Part shown: positions 1 through 8,052 of the stretch, piece by piece
Layout: each line of letters opens with the position of its first letter
How positions within the stretch are numbered: the first letter of the stretch is position 1
Assembly (NCBI RefSeq): GCF_003058365.1
Contig: NZ_CP028858.1
Coordinates: 1,426,001 to 1,490,000 of the forward strand
Reading direction: 5' to 3'
From: Halococcoides cellulosivorans
Lineage (GTDB): Archaea > Halobacteriota > Halobacteria > Halobacteriales > Haloarculaceae
Length of the DNA: 64,000 nt
Position numbers and translations under genes: made by a program
Notes under the pieces: generated by a model
Database searches by the model: none
What the model saw: the letters and a program-made list of their open reading frames with translations, nothing else
What the model was told of the DNA's origin: nothing

Positions 1-1079
1 ATCGCGTCATAAAACTCGTCGACGTACTCGCGTTCGGCGCTCGGCAGCGCTTTCCCGACCGCGCCGGCCTTGGAGTGTTGATCCAGCCGGCCCGCGAGCG
101 CCATGCAGGTGTCCTGTTCGAAACAGTACTCACAGGTCGCGTCGGCCTCTTCGCCGGTCGGGATCGCGCGCTGGGCCTCCATCGCGGCGATCTCGTTGCG
201 CGCGCGGATGACGAATCGCATGAGGCCATCACCGATCGAGAAGTCCTTGGCGGGCGAGAGGTCACCGCCGATCTCGGTGCGCTCGACGGCGGCGTTTTTC
301 GTATACAGGAGCGTTCCGGTGTCGGGCGCGGCCTCGCGGTCGCCCCCGGAGAGCAAGAGTGCGTACGCCGTCGCCTGGATCTTGTCCTCGAAGCGTGGCT
401 CGCGACGGGTGTTCTTGCCCGTCTTCAACTCGACGGGCGCGCCACGCCGGACGGCGTCGGCCCGCCCCTTGATCGACAATCGCTCGTCGATGAGCGTGAT
501 CTCCGAGCGCCACTCGCTTTCCGCCGGTGCGAACTGCTGGCCGCCGTCGGGCAGCGATCCCTGAGCAAGCCAGCCCTCGATCGCGCGAGCGTGATCACTC
601 ACGTCGTCACGCACCGTCGCGGCGTCTTTATCGAGCAACCCGAGTTCGAGACCGGCCTCGTGGACCCGGCGCTCGACGGCCGCCTCGCTGTCGATCCCGC
701 GGAGGAGGTCACCGAAGACCTCGTGGACGATCGTCCCCTTGACGACGGGGTACGCCAGCGGCGTCCCGGTGAGTTTGTCGAGATAGTACTGCCGGGGGCA
801 CTGGACCCACTCGCGGATGTCGGTCACGTCGACGACGACGTCGGGTTCGACGACGACGGTCGCGGATCGGTCCGCGAGCCACGGGTCGCCGTCTTCCAGA
901 TCGTAGAAAGCGACCTCCATGCCGGGGTCGAGAACCGCGGCCGTCTCGGTCCACTTCCCGAGGAGGTCGACCGCGACGGGGTCGGATCGACCCTTGTCCG
1001 GACGGATCGTGACGGTGCGGCGATCGCCCGGCGTGTCCTCGACGTCCGAAATCGACGCGACGGGGCCCCGAAGGTGCAC
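1..1079 (-). CDS. Dna2/Cas4-like PD-(D/E)XK nuclease with OB-like N-domain (3' end outside window)
   Basis: The reverse-strand frame stays open to the left edge, so the C-terminal part is missing. Read from the nucleotides, it has an OB-like beta region, then CPRQYYLDKL, KGTIVHEVF, GRADAVRRG, VELKTGK and QATAYALLL. These are the Cas4/Dna2-type PD-(D/E)XK nuclease motifs. CEYCFEQDTC completes, with the earlier Cys, a probable Fe-S cluster. In Dna2 a superfamily 1 helicase follows this module, so a helicase-nuclease for replication or repair is likely, but the helicase part is not visible. The start is uncertain. GTG at 1079 is the first usable in-frame start, yet residues upstream (HVFTRTDPADP) still look coding. 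An ATG at 1120 is in another frame. Confidence 0.75.
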   Translation of the reverse strand, partial: MHLRGPVASISDVEDTPGDRRTVTIRPDKGRSDPVAVDLLGKWTETAAVLDPGMEVAFYDLEDGDPWLADRSATVVVEPDVVVDVTDIREWVQCPRQYYLDKLTGTPLAYPVVKGTIVHEVFGDLLRGIDSEAAVERRVHEAGLELGLLDKDAATVRDDVSDHARAIEGWLAQGSLPDGGQQFAPAESEWRSEITLIDERLSIKGRADAVRRGAPVELKTGKNTRREPRFEDKIQATAYALLLSGGDREAAPDTGTLLYTKNAAVERTEIGGDLSPAKDFSIGDGLMRFVIRARNEIAAMEAQRAIPTGEEADATCEYCFEQDTCMALAGRLDQHSKAGAVGKALPSAEREYVDEFYDA

Positions 1080-1167
1080 AGGGTCGGCAGGGTCGGTCCG
1101 AGTAAAGACGTGTCGGTCATCGAACGGCGGTGGCGGGTCGGTCGATCGGCAGCGCGTGGCTGACCGC

Positions 1168-3648
1168 TCAGACCATCTCGAACAGCGCGAGCACGTCCTG
1201 TTGGTCGACGATGCCGTCGTCGGTGAAGTCGTAATACGCGCTGTTGTCCTGGATCGCGGCGCTGTCGGTGTTCTGGAACAGGCGATTCACGTCGGGGAAG
1301 TTCAGCGTCCCGTCACCCGAGAGGTCCTCGTACAACCCGTCGTCGTCGGGATCGGTGGGGCGGACCCCGTCGACCGCGGGCGGCCCGTCGGCACCGCTCC
1401 CGTCGGGTTCCTCGCCGTAGACCAACTCGCCGTCGAGATACACCGGAATCTCCGGGACGACGCTCGCGCCGTCGGGGTCGATCCCGCGATAGCTGTGGTC
1501 GTTGGTGGGGTCCCAGTGCGGTTCGAAGTCGTCGGCCTGGGCGGCGATGAGCGCGATCTGCAACTCCCGCTTGCCGTAGATATCGGGGCCGGACCAGTCC
1601 ATATCGACGTAGTAGATGCCGGCCTCTTCGTCCCAGGCGTGCGGACCAGTCACATCGCACTCGCCCTCGTAGCGGGCCTCCTGTTCGTCGTACATGACCG
1701 CAACCTCCACGGCGTCGATGGTCTGGCCCGCCTCGCGGAGTTCGCTGATGTCGAAGAAATATCGGGCGCTGAGGCCGTCTTCGTAGTGGGGCGGGTTGAA
1801 GGATCGATTGTACAGCGTGATCTTCGCCTGGGTGCGCGCATCGGTCTCCTGGGCGAGTTCGGCAGTCACGAAATAGGGGTCGATCGGCGGTTCCATCGGC
1901 GGGAACCGCTCGATGGTGTCGTCGAGCGGCGGGTCCTGTGGTGGGAACTCCTCTATCGGTTCGCCCTCGTGGTAGTACTCGACGAAGCCCGCGAGCGCGC
2001 CCACCAGTCCGACGTTGAAGTCGATCGCGACCTCGTTGACATCGTACTCACTGGTCACGTCCTCGTGGACGCCCTCTCCGTCCGGGCCGCCGACGAGCGC
2101 ACCCCACAGCGTGTGGCGATGCTGGCTTGGATCGTCCATGCTGTTGGTGAGCGACCCGTGAGCGGCGCGGTGGTGGGGATGTTCGGCGTGGGCTTTCCCG
2201 TCCTCCCCGCCATCGGCCCCGAACCCCACGATCAACGAATACCCGAACGGGTTCTCGCCCATGATGTAGTCCATCTGGGTTTTGGCCCAGTCGGTCAACG
2301 CACGGGCCTTCTCGGTGTCGCGATACTTGCGATACACCATCGCACAGAACTGCGCAGCGGCGTTGTATCGGGCCGATCCCCACGTCGTGAGCACGCTGAA
2401 GCCGTCCGGAGTGGTCGCGATGTAATCGGTGTCACCGTCTTCGTGATCGACCGCGCCACCGGTCCAGTATTCCAGATTCCAGCGCGCGATCGACCACCAC
2501 CGCTCGTTGTCGGTCGCGGCGGCGAGTTTCAAGAAGACGCCCGACCAGACGGTGTCCCAGGAGTGAATCCAGATGTTTTCCCAGTTGTCGCCCGCGCTGT
2601 CGATGATGCGCCGGAGATAGCCGGTGAAGTTGCCCTCGCTGTCGGTCTCGGTAATGTGTTCGATGTAGTGGTCCTCGCCGGTCGCGATGTGCAACCAGAC
2701 GGCGGCCCAGGCGAGTTCGTCGTCGTCGTACGTCGATCCGTAAAAGCCGCCGTTGTACCCCAGACCACGATTCGACCGCGCGAACGGGTAGAGTGCTGTC
2801 GCGGCGTCGAGACACTCGGCGGCGTAGTCGGGGTCGTCGTCTTCGAAGACGAGACTCGCCACGGCGAGTGCGGCGGCCGCGCCCGCCGTCTGATCGCTCC
2901 CTGGCTTGTCTTCGGTCGCGAAATAGGCCGGGCGGGGTTGCTCGCTGGTCCGCTGGAGTTCGGGCGGTCCCCAGTAGTCGTGGTCGGCAACCCCCTCACC
3001 GACCTGATAACAAAAGGCGACGACGTCGCCGTCGTCGTTGCGGAACGTGCTCTTGAGGAAGTAATCCGTAAAGCCCCGGAGCAGGCGCGTGGCCTCCTCG
3101 TACTGTCCGGCCGCTTTGAACGCCTCGGGGAACTCGTACAGTTCCCAGGCGAGCGTCGACGCCGAATAGGCCTGTGGCAGGCCGAACTTGACGTGGTCGC
3201 CCGCGTCGTGATACCCACCGGAGAGATCGACCGTCCCGGTGCCCTCCGGGTCGAGAATCTCGCGGTGGTCGTCGATGAACGACTCGGAGAGGAAGACACC
3301 GTTCTCGCTGGCCCCTTTCTCCGAGATGGGTTCGAGCGGGATCTCCTGGTCGGTCAGGTGACAATCACCACGCCACGGAAGCCGATCGTCCTCGGCTTTC
3401 GGCCCACACCGGTTCGCGTCGTAGAAATACAGCGACTGCTGGAGAGCGTGCGCGTAGTTGTACTCGCCCGATTCGGTTTTCGCTGGTGTTCCCGCCAGGC
3501 CAGTGCCCGTGAGGAGCGGACTGCCGGCCATCGCGAGTCCAACGCCGGCAGCCAACGCCGAACGCCGGGTGATCCACCCGGGTCGACGACCCGTCGCGGT
3601 CGATCCTGGCGTGTCCGTCGAGTTCGTCTCTGTGTCTGAACGTTTCAT
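1168..3648 (-). CDS. Secreted GH9 cellulase with CBM3-like module and dockerin
   Basis: A beta-1,4-glucanase predicted to hydrolyse cellulose outside the cell. It has a twin-arginine signal (TRRSAL, near residue 30) and then a GH9 domain. DAGDHVKFG (about residues 148-156) carries the catalytic Asp pair, HPHHRAAHGS the conserved His, and NEVAID the likely acid Glu. A CBM3-like beta module follows, then an acidic linker and a C-terminal dockerin with duplicated Ca-binding loops. GH9 plus CBM3c is the arrangement of processive endoglucanases (theme B). Compared with bacterial relatives, roughly 35 extra residues sit between RLPWRGD and the DAGD motif. GGAGG lies just upstream of ATG 3648, so this start is preferred to the ATG 18 nt earlier. 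The GH5 cellulase gene lies directly upstream on the same strand. Confidence 0.92.
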   Translation of the reverse strand: MKRSDTETNSTDTPGSTATGRRPGWITRRSALAAGVGLAMAGSPLLTGTGLAGTPAKTESGEYNYAHALQQSLYFYDANRCGPKAEDDRLPWRGDCHLTDQEIPLEPISEKGASENGVFLSESFIDDHREILDPEGTGTVDLSGGYHDAGDHVKFGLPQAYSASTLAWELYEFPEAFKAAGQYEEATRLLRGFTDYFLKSTFRNDDGDVVAFCYQVGEGVADHDYWGPPELQRTSEQPRPAYFATEDKPGSDQTAGAAAALAVASLVFEDDDPDYAAECLDAATALYPFARSNRGLGYNGGFYGSTYDDDELAWAAVWLHIATGEDHYIEHITETDSEGNFTGYLRRIIDSAGDNWENIWIHSWDTVWSGVFLKLAAATDNERWWSIARWNLEYWTGGAVDHEDGDTDYIATTPDGFSVLTTWGSARYNAAAQFCAMVYRKYRDTEKARALTDWAKTQMDYIMGENPFGYSLIVGFGADGGEDGKAHAEHPHHRAAHGSLTNSMDDPSQHRHTLWGALVGGPDGEGVHEDVTSEYDVNEVAIDFNVGLVGALAGFVEYYHEGEPIEEFPPQDPPLDDTIERFPPMEPPIDPYFVTAELAQETDARTQAKITLYNRSFNPPHYEDGLSARYFFDISELREAGQTIDAVEVAVMYDEQEARYEGECDVTGPHAWDEEAGIYYVDMDWSGPDIYGKRELQIALIAAQADDFEPHWDPTNDHSYRGIDPDGASVVPEIPVYLDGELVYGEEPDGSGADGPPAVDGVRPTDPDDDGLYEDLSGDGTLNFPDVNRLFQNTDSAAIQDNSAYYDFTDDGIVDQQDVLALFEMV

Positions 3649-3772
3649 ATGTGAACCTCCACCCACCCATTTTGATTCGAACCCGATACCGGAAAATTTT
3701 GCGGTTCACCCCACCTAAACCGCCGATTTACAGAAAATTACTGAAGAAGGACAACGTGTTTCGGCCCGGCCG

Positions 3773-5359
3773 TCAGACCATCTCGAACAGTGCGAGCACG
3801 TCCTGCATGTCGACGTCACCGTCGCCGTCGAAGTCGTAGAAACTATCGTTGGCCTGGACCTCGGGCGAATCCGCGTTCTGGAACAGGGTGTTCACGTCCG
3901 GGAAGTTGGCGGTGCCGTCGCCGTTGATGTCCTCGTAGCGGCCGTCGCCGTCGGGGTCGGTCGCGCCGGCCGGCCACGTGGGTTCGTCGGGCGTGGGCGT
4001 CGTCGTGGTCGGCGTCGGGTCCGTGGGCGTCGGGGTCGTCTCCGAGGACCCCTCACCAGGAACCATATCGTTGGCTTTCTCTTCGAGCACCTGACGGACG
4101 TACTCGCCCATGTCCGCGCCGTCGAGGGCGACCCAGTCACACGGCAAATCCTCACAGTGCGTGGGGATCGTTCCCGAGTAGGGGTCACCGATGGCGTCCT
4201 CGGAGTCGTCGGTCGGGAAGTCGCGTTCGACCATCGCGGAGAGCCAGACGGGGTCGAAACACCACGCCGTCCAGGAGAGTTCGTTCTCCTCCAGCCACGC
4301 GAGGAACGGTTCACCGAACTCCTCGGTCGTCCCGATGGTCGGGTAGGCCCCGATGTCGGTCTGCCAGCCGAACTCCGTGACGAACAGCGGGACCTCCTCG
4401 TGGCACTCGTAGACGCCCTCGCCGTTGTTCTGGTCGGTCGCGTCGTCGTCCTCGCCCTCGATGGTGCCGTCCCAGTCGCCGGTGTCGCTGATCGAGTGGC
4501 CAGGATAGATGTGGTAGGTGTAACCGAGGTTCCCACCGTCGGGTTCCTCGACGAGCGAACCCTCGGGGTACTGGGACCACATCGGTGACCCGACGATGGT
4601 GAACGTATCGCTGTGCTCGCGGATCGTGTCGATCCAGGGCTGGCAGGTTTCGACCCAGTCGCTCCAGATGTCCGCCGACCAGCCGTTGACGACGGGCGTC
4701 CCACCCATGTTCGGCGCGGTCGGTTCGTTGTACATCTCGTAGATGACGTGATCCTCTGCGGCGTAGCGTGGCGCGACGACGTCCCAGAACAGCTGGACCT
4801 CCTCGGAGAGCGTCGGGTCGTCCCACGGGAGTTCGCCCTCGCCCCAGTGGCGATGATAGTCGACGATGGCGTACGCCCCGTTTTGCTTGCAGCGCTCGAC
4901 GGCGGGGTCGAGGTGGTTCTCACAGTAGCTGAGGAGTTCCTCCTCGGTGAACGTGATCGGCTCGTGAACGCGGACGTCGGCGTGAGGAATCGGTGGCAGG
5001 CCCGCGACGTCGCCGGGATGGATGGGGAGTCGGATCACCCGCGAGTTCCAGCCCGCGGACTCGTCGGTCGCGAAGTCGATGACCTGTTCGGTCGTCTTCC
5101 CACGGGCCTGAGCGGTGGCGTTGATCCGCCGGGGATCCGCGATGTTGACGCCGCGAAGCACGACCTTCTGGCCGGTCGGATCGACGATGTCGGCCCCCGA
5201 CCGTTCGAGCCGAGGGGTCGGAATTCCACCCGCGGTCGGCGTCCCGATCGCGGAGAGTGCGAGGCCGCCGGCGGTCCCCGCCGCGACGGTCTTGAGGAAC
5301 GTTCGCCGGGACTGTCGGGCGGTCGATGCTGGTGTCGAGTCGGTGTGGTCCTGGGTCAT
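3773..5359 (-). CDS. Secreted GH5 cellulase with dockerin
   Basis: An endoglucanase-type glycoside hydrolase family 5 enzyme of 528 residues. It has a Tat signal SRRTFLK at 18-24. The (beta/alpha)8 barrel runs from about 50 to 430, with YEMYNEP giving acid/base Glu212 and FVTEFGW giving nucleophile Glu329; DYHRHW and the YHIYPG His contribute to the active site. A Thr/Pro linker follows (about 435-465), then a dockerin whose repeats end in FPDVNTLFQN and MQDVLALFEMV. It lies 124 bp upstream of the GH9 gene on the same strand, so the two may be co-expressed, although AT-rich sequence in the gap could be a separate promoter. AT-rich TATA candidates lie about 40 and 68 nt upstream of the ATG. 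Confidence 0.92.
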   Translation of the reverse strand: MTQDHTDSTPASTARQSRRTFLKTVAAGTAGGLALSAIGTPTAGGIPTPRLERSGADIVDPTGQKVVLRGVNIADPRRINATAQARGKTTEQVIDFATDESAGWNSRVIRLPIHPGDVAGLPPIPHADVRVHEPITFTEEELLSYCENHLDPAVERCKQNGAYAIVDYHRHWGEGELPWDDPTLSEEVQLFWDVVAPRYAAEDHVIYEMYNEPTAPNMGGTPVVNGWSADIWSDWVETCQPWIDTIREHSDTFTIVGSPMWSQYPEGSLVEEPDGGNLGYTYHIYPGHSISDTGDWDGTIEGEDDDATDQNNGEGVYECHEEVPLFVTEFGWQTDIGAYPTIGTTEEFGEPFLAWLEENELSWTAWCFDPVWLSAMVERDFPTDDSEDAIGDPYSGTIPTHCEDLPCDWVALDGADMGEYVRQVLEEKANDMVPGEGSSETTPTPTDPTPTTTTPTPDEPTWPAGATDPDGDGRYEDINGDGTANFPDVNTLFQNADSPEVQANDSFYDFDGDGDVDMQDVLALFEMV

Positions 5360-5764
5360 GGGTGAACTACCGGATCGCGCCGTCGCAATCGAACGGTCTT
5401 AAATTTGTGGCCAATGAGTATAAAAATTATCGTCGCTCGGCCGGCAGGATCGCCTCTCGTTCGACACACCGACGGCGGCCACCCCCCGAGACCGACGACG
5501 GTCCACTCTATCTCCGCCCAGAGGACCAAGATCACGCCCGCCAGTGACGACAATGTTTCGCGTCGACAGCCTATGAAACGATCGTGATACGTGACGGAGA
5601 CTGTTTCGATACGTATCATCTATACGAACAAATGTCCCGGTCGGAATCGATCGATAGCTCGATAGTGTTTCTCTTGATTCGATGGTTCAGTTTCAAAAAC
5701 ATCGGTCGCCAACCAAGTCGTTGGCCCCTGATATTTTTACCCCATCCCGCCGTCGGCCTCGGAC
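5360..5764. other. Intergenic regulatory region between divergent genes
   Basis: This 405 bp gene-free stretch separates the GH5 cellulase (-) from the gene at 5765 (+). It is much more AT-rich than its surroundings. It contains ATAAAAATT at 5420-5428, a TATA candidate for the cellulase, and ATATTTTTAC at 5731-5740 about 30 nt before the plus-strand ATG. The palindrome GATACGTATC lies at 5608-5617 with a partial copy (GATACGTGAC) at 5587-5596. No convincing ORF, RNA gene or mobile-element end was found. Confidence 0.6.
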
Positions 5765-6268
5765 ATGGCATTGCGTGGCGGTGTGGTCGTCGTCGCCGGC
5801 CGGACACCCGACACCGTCGATCGGGTGGCGACCCGACTGCGTGAAGATCACACCGTCCGGGTCGCGTACCCGTCGACGGACCTCGACGCGCGGATCGACG
5901 ACTACTGCGACGTGCTGGTCCTCCTCGATACGGACGGCGTCGGGCCACTTCCGGAGCGGACCGAACGGCTCCCGCAGGTCGGCCTCGTCGGGGATCCCGC
6001 GGCGCTCGGGACGACTGTCGACACGACAGTCCCTCCACCGATCGACGACGTGGACGTCCGATCGATGGTCCGGCGTCTTGCGGCCCGAGCACGGTTCTGT
6101 CGCGCACTGCGTGCTGCCTACGACGAGGCCTGCCACCGGGTCGAGAGTCAGTCTCCCGGTGGTGCCCCCACCGTCGAGCAGTACCGCGCCGAGGTCAACG
6201 ACGTGTTGGCCGCGATCACGACCGCCGAGGCGTTCGAACTGCTCGGTGGCCCGGTCGACTGGGACTGA
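5765..6268 (+). CDS. Hypothetical protein with receiver-like N-terminal region
   Basis: A 167-residue protein of unknown function. The first 75 residues resemble a degenerate response-regulator receiver: a hydrophobic strand (GGVVVVAGR), then DVLVLLDTDG where the phospho-acceptor Asp would lie. The C-terminal half is helical and Arg/Ala-rich (VRRLAARARFCRALRAAYDE) and recalls the helical regions that follow receivers in haloarchaeal regulators, but I cannot assign it to HalX or another family. A TATA candidate about 30 nt upstream supports the start and a leaderless transcript. An Lrp-type regulator gene follows 47 bp later on the same strand. Confidence 0.6.
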   Translation: MALRGGVVVVAGRTPDTVDRVATRLREDHTVRVAYPSTDLDARIDDYCDVLVLLDTDGVGPLPERTERLPQVGLVGDPAALGTTVDTTVPPPIDDVDVRSMVRRLAARARFCRALRAAYDEACHRVESQSPGGAPTVEQYRAEVNDVLAAITTAEAFELLGGPVDWD

Positions 6269-6315
6269 TCGGACCGAGCGGAAACGTTTTTACTCGCGCT
6301 GGTCGGCACGCCTGT

Positions 6316-6804
6316 ATGGACGAACGAGCCGAAATTCTCGCTGTACTCCGGGAGAACGCCCGGTATTCGGTCACCGAGATCGCGGAGATGACCGACTGCG
6401 AGGAGTCGACCGTCGAATCCGTCGTCGACGATCTGGAAGACGACGGCGTCGTTCGCGGCTATCGCGCGGTCGTGGACTGGTCGAACGCCGAGCGATCGCG
6501 CGTCACGGCGATGGTTGAGTTGAACGTCACACTCGATCGGGAGACCAACTATCGGGACATCGCTGATCGCATCGTGAAGTACCCGCCGGTCGATTCGTTG
6601 CGCCTGGTGAGCGGCGACTTCGATTTCGCCGCAGAGGTCTCGGCCGAATCGATGGAGGAGGTCTCCCGGTTCGTCAGCGACGAGATCGCTCCGATCCCCG
6701 AAGTGACCCAGACGGTGACCCACTACGTCATGGAGACCTACAAAGAGCAGGGCATCGCGTTCGGTGACGGTGACGACGACGATCGACTCTCGATCTCGCC
6801 ATGA
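6316..6804 (+). CDS. Lrp/AsnC family transcriptional regulator
   Basis: A 162-residue DNA-binding regulator. The N-terminal winged helix-turn-helix covers about residues 1-50 (VTEIAEMTDCEESTVESVVD), followed by the RAM/AsnC ligand-binding dimerisation domain (about 60-145). A 17-residue acidic tail (GDGDDDDR) is typical of halophiles. TTTTTACT lies about 27 nt before the ATG, which suggests a leaderless transcript. The stop overlaps the aminotransferase start as ATGA, so the two are translationally coupled. The regulator may therefore respond to the aminotransferase's amino-acid substrate, an inference from context. Confidence 0.9.
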   Translation: MDERAEILAVLRENARYSVTEIAEMTDCEESTVESVVDDLEDDGVVRGYRAVVDWSNAERSRVTAMVELNVTLDRETNYRDIADRIVKYPPVDSLRLVSGDFDFAAEVSAESMEEVSRFVSDEIAPIPEVTQTVTHYVMETYKEQGIAFGDGDDDDRLSISP

Positions 6805-7976
6805 CGATCGAACCGTCCGAACGGGTCGACCGCGTCGGACCGTCGGGGATCCGCCGGTTTTTCGAACTCGCGGAGGAAGTCGACGATCTGATCTCGCTGG
6901 GCGTGGGCGAACCCGACTTCTCGGCCCCGTGGACCGCCCGCCAGGCCGCGATCGACTCGCTGGAGCGGGGCAAGACCTCGTATACCGCCAATCGAGGGAA
7001 ACGCGAGTTGCGCGCGGCGATCGCCGCCGATCTCGCGCGGTACGACCTGACCTACGACCCCGACGACGAAATCGTCGTCACGACGGGCGTGAGCGAGGCG
7101 CTGGATCTCGCGCATCGCGCGCTCGTCGATCCGGGCGACACCGTCGCCGTGGTCGACCCGAGTTACGTCTCGTACGTCGCGAACGCCACGTTCGTCGGGG
7201 CCGACGTGCTCCGCGTGCCGACACGCGACGACGAGTTCGTCCTCACTCGATCGTCGCTGGAGGCCGCGGGCGCAGCGGACGCCGACGTCCTCCTGATGGG
7301 CTATCCGAACAACCCGACGGGCGCGACGATGACCCGCGACCAACTCGAACCGGTCGCTGCGTTCGCCCGCGAACACGACCTCACGGTGTTCAGCGACGAG
7401 ATCTACGCGGAGTTGACCTACGGACACGATCACGTCTCGATCGCCGCGCTCCCGGGGATGCGCGAGCGAACCATCGTCCTCAACGGGTTCTCGAAGGCCT
7501 TCGCGATGACCGGTCTGCGCCTGGGGTACGCCGTCGGCCCGCCCGCAGCGATCGACGCGATGAACCGGATCCACCAGTACACGATGCTCTCGGCCCCGAC
7601 GACCGCCCAGTACGCCGCGATCGAGGCGCTGGATTCGTGCGCGGACGCCGTCACCGAGATGCGCGACCAGTACGACCGCCGGCGGCGGGTCGTCCTCTCG
7701 CGGTTCGACGAGATGAACATCGACTGTTTCCGGTCGAGTGGAGCCTTCTATGCGTTCCCCGAATCGCCATGGGACGATTGTGAGGCGTTCGCGGAGGCGC
7801 TGATCGAGGCCGAACAGGTCGCGATGGTCCCTGGGACGGCGTTCGGGCCCGGCGGGACGGACAATCTGCGCGTCTCGTACGCGACCGATATGGAGAGTCT
7901 CCGCGAGGCCCTGGACCGCGTGGAGCGGTTCGTGGAGGCGTTCCCCACCGAAGAAGCGTTCGAAGCGGATCGGTGA
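6801..7976 (+). CDS. Class I PLP-dependent aminotransferase
   Basis: A 391-residue fold-type I aminotransferase of the aspartate/aromatic amino-acid group. It has the substrate-loop motif YPNNPTGATM, FSDEIYAELTY (Asp contacting the PLP pyridine N) and NGFSKAFAMTGLRLGY with the Schiff-base Lys at residue 232. It overlaps the upstream Lrp-type regulator by 4 nt (ATGA). The substrate cannot be read from the sequence. Aspartate, aromatic or branched-chain acceptors are all possible, and MalY-type lyases are less likely. Confidence 0.9.
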   Translation: MTIEPSERVDRVGPSGIRRFFELAEEVDDLISLGVGEPDFSAPWTARQAAIDSLERGKTSYTANRGKRELRAAIAADLARYDLTYDPDDEIVVTTGVSEALDLAHRALVDPGDTVAVVDPSYVSYVANATFVGADVLRVPTRDDEFVLTRSSLEAAGAADADVLLMGYPNNPTGATMTRDQLEPVAAFAREHDLTVFSDEIYAELTYGHDHVSIAALPGMRERTIVLNGFSKAFAMTGLRLGYAVGPPAAIDAMNRIHQYTMLSAPTTAQYAAIEALDSCADAVTEMRDQYDRRRRVVLSRFDEMNIDCFRSSGAFYAFPESPWDDCEAFAEALIEAEQVAMVPGTAFGPGGTDNLRVSYATDMESLREALDRVERFVEAFPTEEAFEADR

Positions 7977-8052
7977 ACCGGCCGATATTCGGGAGAAAAC
8001 GGGCCGAAACCTGACGTAAACCTTTTTTCCCCACATCCCATGTTGTCGACTA

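Noticed and set aside
1-1079. Cas4 of a CRISPR system
   Set aside because: The nuclease has an extra OB-like N-domain and no CRISPR array or other cas genes nearby; Dna2-like is more likely.
75-3639. Long plus-strand open frames opposite the nuclease and GH9 genes
   Set aside because: They are antisense to genes with clear family motifs, have no recognisable domains and arise from GC-rich codon bias.
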